A stretch of 64,000 nucleotides of DNA, taken from assembly GCA_013416405.1 (NCBI GenBank), contig JACCET010000008.1, forward strand, positions 62,001 through 126,000, in the 5' to 3' direction. How positions within the stretch are numbered: the first letter of the stretch is position 1; each line of letters starts with the position of its first letter. This DNA is from Alcaligenaceae bacterium (GTDB taxonomy: Bacteria; Pseudomonadota; Gammaproteobacteria; Burkholderiales; Burkholderiaceae_B). The position numbers were made by a program, and so were the translations under genes. The notes beneath the pieces were generated by a model. It was not told the DNA's origin. It saw nothing but the letters and a program-made list of their open reading frames with translations, and did no database searches. Below, piece by piece: positions 27,247 to 36,121 of this stretch.

Positions 27247-28299
27247 TTACTGCTGGGGTTTAGGCGTGGCTGCCGTGCTGCGCGGCAGGGTGGGGTAAAC
27301 CACTTGCGGCTGATCGCCAGTCAGGGTGTGCAGGAACTGCGTAATGGCCTTGACCTCGTCATCGTTCAGCTCGTGGCCCAATTGGCTGGAACCCATGATG
27401 GCCACTGCCTGTTCCAGATCCCATACCTCTCCGGTATGAAAGTAGGGCGCGGTGAGGGCAATATTGCGCAATGGGCCGGCCCGGAATACATACTCGTCGG
27501 AGGCGGTGTTGGTGACGGTGAAACGACCCTTGTCTCCGGGCGGCAGAATGTCGGCGCCGGGCTTCTTGATCACGCCAAAGGGGAAATAGCCTTGTCCACC
27601 CACATTAATGCCTGAGTGGCAGGCGACGCAGCCTTTGTTGATAAATAGGCCAAGCCCATTTAGTTCGGTACTGTTAAGCGTAGGCTTGCCCGCCAGATAC
27701 TGGTCGAATCGAGAGTTGGGCGTGACCAGCGTGGTTTCAAAGGCTTCGATGGCCTTGGCCATATTGTCGAACGAGACCGGCTCTTGCTCATTTGGAAATG
27801 CCCGACCAAAGAATTCCACGTACTCAGGAATGCTGCGCAGGGTTTCTTCCACGTACTCAGGCGTGGCATTCATTTCGACGCTGGCCTGCACGGGGCCCTT
27901 GGCTTGTTCGGCCAAGTCTTTGGCTCGACCATCCCAGAACTGCGCGATGTTGAATACGGCGTTCAGCACGGTAGGCGAATTACGAGGGCCCGCCTGCCAG
28001 CCGTGGCCTATCGATGTGGAAATATTGTCGGCCCCGCCAGTTCCAACGCTGTGGCAGGTGTTGCAGGTGATGATTTGACTGCGTGATAGCCGTGGTTCGA
28101 AAAACAGCCATTTACCTAATTCGATCTGTTCGGGAGACAGATTTTTTTCTTTGATGACAACCTCCATTTCAGGAATGGGTTTGAATAGCTGGCGTGCTGT
28201 TTCCCTGAGCTGATCTGTGGTTGGTGTGCTGGCGCTGACGGCGGAACTGCCCAAGGCAAGTGCAGCGCATAAGGTGGAAATAAAAAGACTCTTTGACAT
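27247..28299 (-). CDS. diheme cytochrome c peroxidase (CcpA/MauG family)
   Basis: This periplasmic enzyme reduces hydrogen peroxide with electrons from small cytochromes. The 350-residue protein has a signal peptide (cleavage near VSA, residue 23) and two heme sites: CNTCH (Cys79, Cys82, His83) and CVACH (Cys224, Cys227, His228). WLFFEPRLSRS and GPRNSPTVLNAVFN are standard bacterial CCP blocks. The C-terminal YFHTGEVWDLEQAVAIM fits the family. It is monocistronic. Confidence 0.94.
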   Translation of the reverse strand: MSKSLFISTLCAALALGSSAVSASTPTTDQLRETARQLFKPIPEMEVVIKEKNLSPEQIELGKWLFFEPRLSRSQIITCNTCHSVGTGGADNISTSIGHGWQAGPRNSPTVLNAVFNIAQFWDGRAKDLAEQAKGPVQASVEMNATPEYVEETLRSIPEYVEFFGRAFPNEQEPVSFDNMAKAIEAFETTLVTPNSRFDQYLAGKPTLNSTELNGLGLFINKGCVACHSGINVGGQGYFPFGVIKKPGADILPPGDKGRFTVTNTASDEYVFRAGPLRNIALTAPYFHTGEVWDLEQAVAIMGSSQLGHELNDDEVKAITQFLHTLTGDQPQVVYPTLPRSTAATPKPQQ

Positions 28300-28485
28300 A
28301 GTGATCCCCTGTGTTGCTGGTAATAACCTTTATCTTCACATGGTTACTTTTATCTTGAGTTGATAGTAATCAAGGCTGATCGTTTTTTCGCCTTGGCGCG
28401 CTTCCCGCGTGTAACATTCGCCTCGCACGACACCGCTATATAATTTTCCGCGTCGGTATGACAGTTGTGTGTAAGGACATATACG

Positions 28486-29229
28486 GTGCAAACAGGATTA
28501 TTGGCAGTATTGGCGCTTTCGGTGCTGGGAACCTCTTTTTTGTCGGGGGTGTTTGGCATGGCGGGCGGCATGGTGCTCATGGGCATTCTGATCGCGGTTG
28601 TGCCTGTATCGACAGCCATGGTGCTGCACGGTACGGCTCAGATGACATCCAATGGCTGGCGAGCCATACTTTGGCGCGGCAATATCGATTACCGGATATT
28701 CGGCCGCTATATCGTGGGCTTGCTTGCTGCAGGGCTACTTTTTTCGTTCGTGGGTTTCGTTCCCGACCGGGCCGTTGTGCTGATCAGCCTGGGCATAATT
28801 CCCTTTCTGGCGGTGTTGGTGCCGGCGCGCTATGTGCTGCAGGCCAGCAGCCGAGGGGGCGCGGAAGTGTGTGGTTTTGTGAATGTCTGCATGCAGTTTA
28901 TTGCAGGCGTATCCGGGCCGTTACTCGACGTTTTCTTTGTTCGCAGCAGTATGGATCGGCGTTCTGTGGTGGCTACCAAGGCGGCCTGCCAGACCTTGTC
29001 GCACCTGGCCAAGCTGATTTATTTTGCACAGCTTATGGGTGGCGACAGCGAAACCGAGGAAGTGGCCATGATTATTGCTGTCGCGATGGCGATAGCGGGC
29101 ACGACGCTTAGCAGGTTTGTACTGGAAAAACTGACGGACAGTCAGTTCAGGCGTTGGACCAAGGGGCTGGTAATGACCATAGGGCTGGTCTATTTGGTGC
29201 AGGGCATTTACGTATTGGCGACGCGCTAG
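28486..29229 (+). CDS. TSUP-family (TauE/SafE-like) membrane permease
   Basis: This is a 247-residue polytopic protein of the sulfite exporter TauE/SafE family, with about eight helices and the repeated motif around FGMAGGMVLMGIL and HGTAQMTSNGWRA. I chose the GTG at 28486 because AAGGA sits 9 bases upstream and the helix begins right after it; a longer frame from 28465 would need a TTG. The transported anion is unknown. A strong hairpin at 29252-29283 follows it. Confidence 0.86.
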   Translation: MQTGLLAVLALSVLGTSFLSGVFGMAGGMVLMGILIAVVPVSTAMVLHGTAQMTSNGWRAILWRGNIDYRIFGRYIVGLLAAGLLFSFVGFVPDRAVVLISLGIIPFLAVLVPARYVLQASSRGGAEVCGFVNVCMQFIAGVSGPLLDVFFVRSSMDRRSVVATKAACQTLSHLAKLIYFAQLMGGDSETEEVAMIIAVAMAIAGTTLSRFVLEKLTDSQFRRWTKGLVMTIGLVYLVQGIYVLATR

Positions 29230-29251
29230 GGCATGGGTTGCGTGCGTCAGA

Positions 29252-29283
29252 TACACCGGCACCCAGGGTTGGGCGCCGGTGTA
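29252..29283. terminator. bidirectional terminator-like hairpin between TSUP and parvulin genes
   Basis: TACACCGGC pairs with GCCGGTGTA (9 bp). On the plus strand it is followed by GCGATTTTTA, a usable T-run. It sits between convergent genes and, on the opposite strand, within a few bases of the parvulin stop. Confidence 0.75.
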
Positions 29284-29290
29284 GCGATTT

Positions 29291-29572
29291 TTAGTCTTGG
29301 CGGCTGGTGACTTCCAGCAGGTGGTAGCCAAACTGGGTTTTTACCGGACCTTGCACAACATTCACGGGCGCGCTGAAAACGACTTCGTCGAATTCCTGGA
29401 CCATCTGGCCGCGGCCAAAAGAGCCCAGGTTGCCACCGTCGCGGCTGGACGGGCAGCTGGAATTTTCGCGAGCCACTTCGGCAAAATCGGCACCGCCTTC
29501 AATCGCGGTTTTTAGCTCTTGGCATTTCTCTTCAGTGGATACAAGAATGTGGCGAGCTGAGGCTTGGGTCAT
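29291..29572 (-). CDS. ppiC: parvulin-type peptidyl-prolyl cis-trans isomerase
   Basis: This is a stand-alone 93-residue parvulin like E. coli PpiC, catalysing proline isomerisation in the cytoplasm. Family residues are visible: ARHILVST (His8), SSCPSSRDGGNLGSFGRGQMV, and VQGPVKTQFGYHLLEV (active-site His near the end). It has no signal peptide. It diverges from ung across about 110 bases. Confidence 0.94.
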   Translation of the reverse strand: MTQASARHILVSTEEKCQELKTAIEGGADFAEVARENSSCPSSRDGGNLGSFGRGQMVQEFDEVVFSAPVNVVQGPVKTQFGYHLLEVTSRQD

Positions 29573-29683
29573 ATGGAATACTCCTTCAAAAAGATTTCAA
29601 CAGAATAACTTAATTGGCCGGTTTTGTTGGGCGGGTTCAGAAATAGTTACCCCTGAAGAAGGCTATGCTAGCATTTGACTGCT

Positions 29684-30466
29684 ATGGATAACGACCCCTC
29701 CTTGAAGGCGCAGCCGCCTTCCTCCGATCAGGCGCAAAATGCCTTTCAGGGCAATTTGCTGGCGCAGGCGGCCAGTTTGCCGCCTGCGTGGCAAGACGCC
29801 TTTTCGAACATGCGCGAACAACAAACGCTGCTCGACCTCGACGGTTTTCTGGATCAGCGGCTTGGGTCGGGTGCGCAGATATTTCCTTTAAGGCCCTTTA
29901 GGGCCTTGCTTGAAACGGCTCCCGAAGGCGTGCAGGTGGTTATCCTGGGGCAAGATCCTTACCACGGGCCGAACCAGGCGCAGGGGCTGGCCTTTTCAGT
30001 GCCCGATTTCTGCCCCGTTCCGCCCAGCTTAAGAAATATGTTTGCCGAGCTGGCTAAAGAGTATCCGGATACCTTTGCCAAACAACGCCATAGCCTGGTG
30101 CGCTGGGCCAAGCAGGGTGTGCTTCTGCTGAATACGGCGCTGACCGTGGAAGTGCACAAGCCGGCATCGCATGCAAAGCGGGGCTGGGAAATCATTACCG
30201 ATGCCATCATAGAACGGGTACTGCGCGAAGCCCGGCCCAAGGTTTTCCTGCTTTGGGGGGCACATGCTCAGTCAAAAGAATCGCTGCTGCAGGTCCATCC
30301 GCCGGCTGGGCCTGTGCTGGTGCTGAAGGCCAATCATCCTTCTCCCTTATCCGCCTCTCGTCCGCCGCGTCCGTTCATGGGCTGCGGTCATTTCCGCCAG
30401 GCCAACGACTGGTTGCACGAGCATGGCCAAGCAGGGATAGACTGGCTGGACAACGGCAGGGTGTGA
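29684..30466 (+). CDS. ung: uracil-DNA glycosylase
   Basis: Ung excises uracil from DNA at the start of base-excision repair. The 260-residue protein has the water-activating motif GQDPYHGPNQAQG, the uracil-binding block LLLNTALTV and the C-terminal NHPSPLSASR, whose His contacts the uracil. The first ATG is at 29684; a TTG at 29675 is possible in the same frame. No strong ribosome site is seen. An N-terminal extension of about 40 polar residues precedes the conserved core. Confidence 0.96.
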   Translation: MDNDPSLKAQPPSSDQAQNAFQGNLLAQAASLPPAWQDAFSNMREQQTLLDLDGFLDQRLGSGAQIFPLRPFRALLETAPEGVQVVILGQDPYHGPNQAQGLAFSVPDFCPVPPSLRNMFAELAKEYPDTFAKQRHSLVRWAKQGVLLLNTALTVEVHKPASHAKRGWEIITDAIIERVLREARPKVFLLWGAHAQSKESLLQVHPPAGPVLVLKANHPSPLSASRPPRPFMGCGHFRQANDWLHEHGQAGIDWLDNGRV

Positions 30467-30591
30467 ATTCAAGCCCGCTGCGTCGGCAACTATGGTCTAC
30501 AATCGGTCGAAAAACATGTCGTAGCGAAGCGCCAAAGCCTGGCGCCACTTCCCTGGCTGCGTTCGTATATTTATTTCCGGAGATAACCACC

Positions 30592-31719
30592 ATGCCCAGT
30601 CTCTTGCCCAAAGTCGATCCCGATGGATTGCTGGAATATTCGGTGGTGTACACCGATCGCGCCGTCAATCACATGTCGAACGCCTTTCAGGGTGTAATGA
30701 AAGATATTTCAAGAGTACTGAAACAGGTCTACAAGGCGTCGTCCGCTATTGTGGTGCCCGGGAGCGGTACCTTCGGCATGGAGGCGGTGGCACGTCAGTT
30801 CGCCACGAACAAACGCTGCCTGGTCATACGCAACGGTTGGTTCAGCTATCGCTGGAGCCAGATTTTCGATATGGGAGGCATACCGTCAGAGTCCATCGTG
30901 CTCAAGGCGCGCCCTATAAGCGATGGCCGGCAGGCAGCTTTCATGCCTGCTCCCGTTGAAGAGGTCATAGCCGCCATCAAGCAGCACAAGCCCGATCTGG
31001 TTTTTGCACCGCATGTTGAAACCGCATCCGGCATCATTCTGCCTGACGACTACCTACGTCAAGTTGCCGATGCCGTGCATGCCGAGGGTGGGCTGTTTGT
31101 TCTGGACTGTATTGCGTCCGGCACCATTTGGGTCGACATGCAAGCCACCGGTGTTGATGTGCTTATCAGTGCGCCACAAAAGGGCTGGACCGCATCGGCC
31201 TGCTGCGGGCTGGTCATGCTAAGCGAACAGGCGCGCCAGCGCATCGATGACACGGTCAGTTCCAGCTTTGCCTGCGACCTGCGCAAGTGGCTGCAGATCA
31301 TGGAAGCCTATGAAAATGGCGGCCATGCCTACCACGCCACCTTGCCCACCGACGGCTTGACCACACTGCGAGATGTCATGCTTGAAACCGAAACTTACGG
31401 TTTCGACAAGGTCAAGGCAGAACAGCAGGAACTGGGTGACGCCGTGCGCGCGCTGCTGCGCAAGAAGGGCTACAAAAGCGTGGCGGCCGATGGCTACGCT
31501 GCGCCAGGCGTAGTGGTCAGCTATACCGATGACGACGGCATCCACTCCACCAAAAAGTTTGCCGCTGTGGGCTTGCAGGCTGCAGCAGGGGTGCCTTTAC
31601 AGTGCGACGAACCCAGCGACTTCAAGACTTTCAGGCTGGGCTTGTTCGGGCTGGACAAGCTGCATAATGTCCAGCGTACGGTAGCTAGCCTGGAGCACGC
31701 CCTGGATGCCATTGCTTAA
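30592..31719 (+). CDS. class V PLP-dependent aminotransferase (alanine-glyoxylate/serine-pyruvate family)
   Basis: This is a fold-type I aminotransferase of 375 residues. The PLP lysine is Lys197 in ISAPQKGW, and the pyridine-binding Asp is Asp172 in VLDCIAS. HVETASGIILP is a typical class V block. The frame is open far upstream, but the ATG at 30592 has GGAG at proper spacing and begins the conserved sequence. The substrate (serine, alanine or another amino acid) cannot be told. It stands alone between ung and a lipoprotein gene. Confidence 0.88.
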   Translation: MPSLLPKVDPDGLLEYSVVYTDRAVNHMSNAFQGVMKDISRVLKQVYKASSAIVVPGSGTFGMEAVARQFATNKRCLVIRNGWFSYRWSQIFDMGGIPSESIVLKARPISDGRQAAFMPAPVEEVIAAIKQHKPDLVFAPHVETASGIILPDDYLRQVADAVHAEGGLFVLDCIASGTIWVDMQATGVDVLISAPQKGWTASACCGLVMLSEQARQRIDDTVSSSFACDLRKWLQIMEAYENGGHAYHATLPTDGLTTLRDVMLETETYGFDKVKAEQQELGDAVRALLRKKGYKSVAADGYAAPGVVVSYTDDDGIHSTKKFAAVGLQAAAGVPLQCDEPSDFKTFRLGLFGLDKLHNVQRTVASLEHALDAIA

Positions 31720-31785
31720 ATAGCCTTACAGTATGTAGTACGGCCTTTTGCTACCGTGAAGATATACTTTTCACGGGAGCACATT

Positions 31786-32007
31786 ATGACGTTCAAGAAA
31801 TTTATGCTGGTTTTCGCTATGGCCGGTGCCGGGATATTGGCAGGATGCTCGTCCCCTACTGAAATCACGACCAAAGACGGCCAGACCACCATGACGGCAG
31901 ATGAACCCGAAATCAACGAAGACAAGGGTTTTGTTACCTATGAAAAAGACGGCAAGGAAGTGCGCACCAACACGTCTGAAGTCCGAAAAATTGAAGAAGT
32001 GAAATAA
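31786..32007 (+). CDS. YgdI/YgdR-family lipoprotein (DUF903)
   Basis: This is a 73-residue lipoprotein. A signal peptide ends in the lipobox LAGC (Cys22), followed by the small SH3-like DUF903 domain: ITTKDGQTTMTADEPEIN, then GFVTYEKDGKE, with the closing EVRKIEE. I use the ATG at 31786 (GGGAG upstream) in preference to an in-frame ATG ten codons earlier. The function of the family is unknown. A strong hairpin follows at 32009. Confidence 0.88.
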   Translation: MTFKKFMLVFAMAGAGILAGCSSPTEITTKDGQTTMTADEPEINEDKGFVTYEKDGKEVRTNTSEVRKIEEVK

Positions 32008-32008
32008 G

Positions 32009-32038
32009 ACATTGCCCGCTCACCGTAGCGGGCAATGT
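32009..32038 (+). terminator. terminator-like hairpin after the YgdI-type lipoprotein gene
   Basis: ACATTGCCCGCT pairs perfectly with AGCGGGCAATGT (12 bp) around CACCGT, starting 2 bases after the stop codon. The T-run is poor (GCCTTGTGCC), but the stem is long and ideally placed. Confidence 0.65.
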
Positions 32039-32136
32039 GCCTTGTGCCTGGCAACAACTCAGTTAGGGCAACAGCGAGCAGACGCAGGTCGATAGAATAA
32101 GCTACGATCCCGACTTGTTCTGCTTCAAGAGCTCTC

Positions 32137-33627
32137 ATGCGTGATAATCATGCAAACCGTTGGCTGATTCTGGCCGTTATTTCCAGTGCGCTATTCCTGA
32201 TCGTCATGGACATGACGATCCTGTACACGGCACTGCCCACCCTGACACACGACTTGCGCGCGAGCGCCTCGGAAAAGCTTTGGATCGTCAATGCCTATGG
32301 CCTGGTGGTGGCCGGCTTGCTGCTGGGCATGGGTACGCTGGGCGATCGCCTGGGCCATAAACGCTTGTTTGTAGCGGGGCTGGTCGTATTTGGTTCGGCC
32401 TCGGTGTGCGCGGCTTTTTCCTTGACACCTGCCATGCTGATTGCTTCGCGCGCGCTGCTGGCGGTGGGGGCGGCCATGATGATGCCCGCCACCTTGTCGA
32501 TCTTGCGCCTGGTCTTTGCTGATGACAGCGAACGGGCCATGGCCATAGGCTTGTGGGCCGCCGTCGCATCGGGTGGGGCGGCTTTCGGGCCGGTTCTGGG
32601 CGGTGTGCTGCTGGAGCATTTTTGGTGGGGTTCGGTGTTTCTGATTAATGTGCCGATCGTCGCAGTAGCGCTCGTGCTGGCCGTGTGGTTGATTCCTATG
32701 CAACCAGGTAACTCTGATCGCAAGTGGGATCTGACAGGATCTCTGCTGGTCATGGTGGGCCTGATAGGGCTGGCTTATGCCATCAAAGAGCTGGGCAAGC
32801 CTGTACCATCTTTCCAGGCGATGCTGATCGCAGGCGCAATAGGCAGCTTGTTCATGGCGCTGTTTGTACGTCGCCAGCGCCGCAGTGCTGAGCCCATGCT
32901 TGATTTCGCCATCTTCCGGCATCCGGGCTTTGGTGTTGCCGTACTCTCTGCCCTGGTGGCAGCGATAGCTCTGATGGGCATGGAGCTGGTCTATATGCAG
33001 CGCTTGCAGTTGGTGTTGGATATGTCGCCTCTGGAGGCAGGTATCTTCATCTTGCCATTGCCCCTGGCCTCGTTTATTTCCGGCCCTCTGGCGGGTCGCT
33101 GGCTGCCTCGTATCGGCAGTCGCAGAATGCTCACGGGCAGCCTGCTTTTATCAGGCCTGGGCATGGCCGGCTGCATGCTGCTTTACAACGCACCGGTGCT
33201 TCCACAACTGGTGGTTCTGTTCGTGCTGGGGATAGGTCTGGGCGCCGCCATGACAGCCGCTTCCAGCACGATTATGGATAGGGCGCCACCGGAAAGGGCC
33301 GGCATGGCCGCCTCCATCGAGGAGGTATCCTATGAGCTCGGTGGCGCCATAGGTGTCACGCTGATGGGCAGTATCTTGTCAGTTGTGTACGATGCCGTCC
33401 TTGAACTTCCTGCTGGCTTGCCCGAGGGCAACCTGGTGCGTGACAGTCTGGACGAGGCCCTGCGTACGGCGGAAAGCCTGCCCATGGAGGCCGCCAGCAA
33501 CTTGTTGGGTGTGGCCAAGGCGGCCTTCGACCAGGGTTATGTGGCTGTCATGGGTAGTTGCGCGGCATTGTTGTTGCTTACTGCAGTGACGGTATGGCAC
33601 CGCTACGGGCGTGGTGCAGAGCAGTGA
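32137..33627 (+). CDS. MFS drug transporter, DHA2 family (SmvA-like)
   Basis: This is a 496-residue, 14-helix proton-drug antiporter. It closely follows SmvA-type sequence: early helix with MDMTILYTALPTLTHDL, motif A GTLGDRLGHKRLF, and SGGAAFGPVLGGVLLEHFWWGSVFLINVP (motif C region). SmvA relatives export quaternary ammonium compounds and methyl viologen; this protein's substrates are not known. It is monocistronic. Confidence 0.9.
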   Translation: MRDNHANRWLILAVISSALFLIVMDMTILYTALPTLTHDLRASASEKLWIVNAYGLVVAGLLLGMGTLGDRLGHKRLFVAGLVVFGSASVCAAFSLTPAMLIASRALLAVGAAMMMPATLSILRLVFADDSERAMAIGLWAAVASGGAAFGPVLGGVLLEHFWWGSVFLINVPIVAVALVLAVWLIPMQPGNSDRKWDLTGSLLVMVGLIGLAYAIKELGKPVPSFQAMLIAGAIGSLFMALFVRRQRRSAEPMLDFAIFRHPGFGVAVLSALVAAIALMGMELVYMQRLQLVLDMSPLEAGIFILPLPLASFISGPLAGRWLPRIGSRRMLTGSLLLSGLGMAGCMLLYNAPVLPQLVVLFVLGIGLGAAMTAASSTIMDRAPPERAGMAASIEEVSYELGGAIGVTLMGSILSVVYDAVLELPAGLPEGNLVRDSLDEALRTAESLPMEAASNLLGVAKAAFDQGYVAVMGSCAALLLLTAVTVWHRYGRGAEQ

Positions 33628-33646
33628 TTGTTGTGATCGGGCCTGC

Positions 33647-34909
33647 TCAGGCCTGGAATCGTTCTGCCGCATAAGGAGCCAGGTCGATCATGGGCGCCTG
33701 GCCCCGGATGGCCTGGCTCAGCAGTTGGCCGCTGATGGCCGACATGGTCAAGCCCAGATGGCCATGACCAAAATTCAACCATAAGCCACCAAATTTCTTG
33801 GCCGGTCCCAGCACCGGCAGCGAGTCGGGCAAGCAGGGACGGTGTCCCATCCATGATTGCGCTTGAGCGGATGTATTCAGTTCGGGAAGCAGCAGCTTGC
33901 CATACCGCAGCAATGGCTCAAGGCGCCGCGGTGTGGGGCCTCGGCTCAGGCCGCCAAATTCCACGGTGCCTGCCAGTCGCAATCCGGCCTCCATGGGCGT
34001 GACAAAAATCTTGCGATCGGCGGCGACCACTGGCCTGCTCAGCGCAATGCCGCTATCTGGCAGGGTCAGATGGTAGCCGCGCTGGGTTTCAAGGGGGATC
34101 TTATAACCCAGACATGCCAGGAGCTTTGAGGACCACGCGCCGGCGCACACGACGACGTGGTCGGCATGATAAATGCCTTGCCGGCTCTCTACTCCCGTGA
34201 CGCGCTGCCCGTCAACCTTGAGTGTCAGCGCTTCATCACGCAGGAATTCAACACCGCCTGCCGCCAGGGCGGCAGCGATGGTTTGAGCCTGCCGTAATGG
34301 ATTCACCACCATGCCCTGGTCGGGCATGAAGTAGCCAAACTGATAATGCGGTCCGATCTGGGGTTCAAGACTGCATATTTCCTGATGATTCAATTTTTCC
34401 ACTTGTGCCCCGTGCTGGCGTCGCAAGGCCCAGCCTGCGCTATCCTTTGAGGCGGCCTTTTCATCGGGATAAACATGAAGCTGCCCGGTGATTTGTATCA
34501 GCCCTTCATGACCCAGGTGGTGCATGGCTTGCTGATGGCTGTCTATGGCGGGCTCCAGCAATTGCTTGAGTGCCTGTGAAATGGCGGCAACATGATCAGG
34601 CCTTGAGGCCTGAATGAAGCGCAGCAGCCAAGGGGCGGCGGCCAGCCAATAATATGGGGGAACGGACAAGGGGCCCGAGGGGTCCAGCAGCATGCGCGGT
34701 GCCTGGCGCACGATCCCTGGCATGCCCAGCGGGGCCACCGAGGCTGAACTAAGCGCACCGGCATTTCCGGCCGAGCAACCCATGCCGGCTTCTCCGCGAT
34801 CCATGACCTGGACGCGCCAGCCGGCCCGATGCAGGTAAAAAGCCGTATAGAGGCCGACGATGCCAGCCCCGATGATGATGGCATGTGAGGGTGTTGCATG
34901 ATTGGTCAT
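33647..34909 (-). CDS. FAD-dependent D-amino-acid dehydrogenase-like oxidoreductase (DAO family)
   Basis: This is a 420-residue DadA-like flavoenzyme. The Rossmann motif IIIGAGIVGLYTAFYLHRAG lies at the N-terminus, with the conserved VNPLRQAQ-like and VVVCAGAWSSKLL blocks and a C-terminal GLWLNFGHGHLGLTMS that completes the FAD site. I start at the ATG at 34909; an in-frame TTG twelve codons upstream would overlap the ada gene. Substrate could be a D-amino acid, hydroxyproline or a similar amine. It is 25 bases downstream of ada on the same strand. Confidence 0.88.
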   Translation of the reverse strand: MTNHATPSHAIIIGAGIVGLYTAFYLHRAGWRVQVMDRGEAGMGCSAGNAGALSSASVAPLGMPGIVRQAPRMLLDPSGPLSVPPYYWLAAAPWLLRFIQASRPDHVAAISQALKQLLEPAIDSHQQAMHHLGHEGLIQITGQLHVYPDEKAASKDSAGWALRRQHGAQVEKLNHQEICSLEPQIGPHYQFGYFMPDQGMVVNPLRQAQTIAAALAAGGVEFLRDEALTLKVDGQRVTGVESRQGIYHADHVVVCAGAWSSKLLACLGYKIPLETQRGYHLTLPDSGIALSRPVVAADRKIFVTPMEAGLRLAGTVEFGGLSRGPTPRRLEPLLRYGKLLLPELNTSAQAQSWMGHRPCLPDSLPVLGPAKKFGGLWLNFGHGHLGLTMSAISGQLLSQAIRGQAPMIDLAPYAAERFQA

Positions 34910-34934
34910 TGCCGGGCAGCGCTCATGGATGTGT

Positions 34935-36011
34935 TCAATTCGCAATTTCCCGTTTCAATAGCGCACGCTTGCGCTCTACACCCCAGCGATAGCCCGACAC
35001 ATCGCCGTCGCGCCGCAAGACGCGGTGGCAGGGGATGGCGACGGCAATGCAGTTGGCTCCGCAAGCACTGCCTACCGCCCTGACCGCCTTCGGATGGCCT
35101 ATGCGCTGGGCCAGATCACTGTAGCTGACGGTGCTTCCGGGTGGAATTTCACGCAGTGCCCGCCAGACGCGTTCCTGGAAAGCCGTGCCGCGTATATCCA
35201 GTGGCAAATCCAAGCCCAGCGCTGGGGTTTCGATAAAACCCACAACTTGCGCGATCAGCTTTTCAAAACCGGCATCGCCCCCCAGCAATTCAGCCTTGGG
35301 GAACTGGTCCTGCAGGCTGCGCACCAGGGCATCGGGGTCGTCTCCCAGAGAGATGGCGCATATGCCACGCTCGCTTTGGGCAACCAGAATGGCGCCCAGC
35401 GAGCACTGGCCGACGGTGAAGCGTATGGTCTCGCCGGTACCGCCGGATCGGTAGCTGCGGGCCGGCATCCCCAGCAATTGGTTGGAGGTTTCATAAAAAC
35501 GGCTGCTGGAATTGAAGCCCGCCCGGTAAAGGGCGTTGGTGACAGAGGTATTGGTGCCATTCAGTTCCTTGCGCAGTCTGCCTGCGCGATCCGCTGAAAT
35601 ATACGCCTTGGGCGTCAAGCCTGTTTCAGCCTTGAACAATCGGTGAAAATGAAAAGGGCTTAAGCCAGCCTGGGCGGCAAGATCTTCCAGGCTCGGAGGT
35701 GTTGGGCTGGTCTGAATCAGGCGGCAAGCCTGACCGACCATTGCGCTGCGCTCGGCGGCCGCTCGAGTCTGGTCGCCCTTGATACGGCGACTGGCGCGAT
35801 AGCCTGCCTTTTCCGCAGCGGCAGGAGAATCGAAAAATTCCACATTCTCGCGTTTGGGCAGGCGTGCCGACGAGCTGGGTCGGCAATATACACCTGTTGT
35901 GCGAACGGCGTAGACAAAGCGCGTGTCGGCATCGTGGTCGCGTGCCAGCACGGCTTGCCACCGAGCGTCGTCGGTGACGTAGACATCTGCAGAAGTAGGA
36001 GCCCGAATCAT
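34935..36011 (-). CDS. ada: Ada-type methyltransferase/transcriptional regulator with a degenerate N-terminal zinc site
   Basis: This is a 358-residue three-part protein: N-Ada phosphotriester domain (about 10-80), AraC helix-turn-helix (90-190), and the O6-methylguanine methyltransferase domain with PCHRV (acceptor Cys328). The C-terminal suicide enzyme looks intact. In E. coli Ada four cysteines bind zinc in the N-domain. Here only the first (Cys43 in VYCRPS) remains. The other three positions are Ser47, Ser74 and Ile77. The N-domain may therefore not bind zinc or sense methylphosphotriesters. Confidence 0.9.
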   Translation of the reverse strand: MIRAPTSADVYVTDDARWQAVLARDHDADTRFVYAVRTTGVYCRPSSSARLPKRENVEFFDSPAAAEKAGYRASRRIKGDQTRAAAERSAMVGQACRLIQTSPTPPSLEDLAAQAGLSPFHFHRLFKAETGLTPKAYISADRAGRLRKELNGTNTSVTNALYRAGFNSSSRFYETSNQLLGMPARSYRSGGTGETIRFTVGQCSLGAILVAQSERGICAISLGDDPDALVRSLQDQFPKAELLGGDAGFEKLIAQVVGFIETPALGLDLPLDIRGTAFQERVWRALREIPPGSTVSYSDLAQRIGHPKAVRAVGSACGANCIAVAIPCHRVLRRDGDVSGYRWGVERKRALLKREIAN

Positions 36012-36121
36012 GATGGATACCCTGGAAAGCTTGCGAGTGTTTCCAGAGTAATCCTAAACCAGAATTGAATAAATCTGGTTCTTGCGCTTGAATTTCTGCT
36101 TTGCCGGCTCCTGTCCGGCCT

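Noticed and set aside
30253-30591. N-terminal extension of the class V aminotransferase
   Set aside because: It overlaps the 3' end of ung in another frame and is not family-like; a ribosome site precedes the ATG at 30592.
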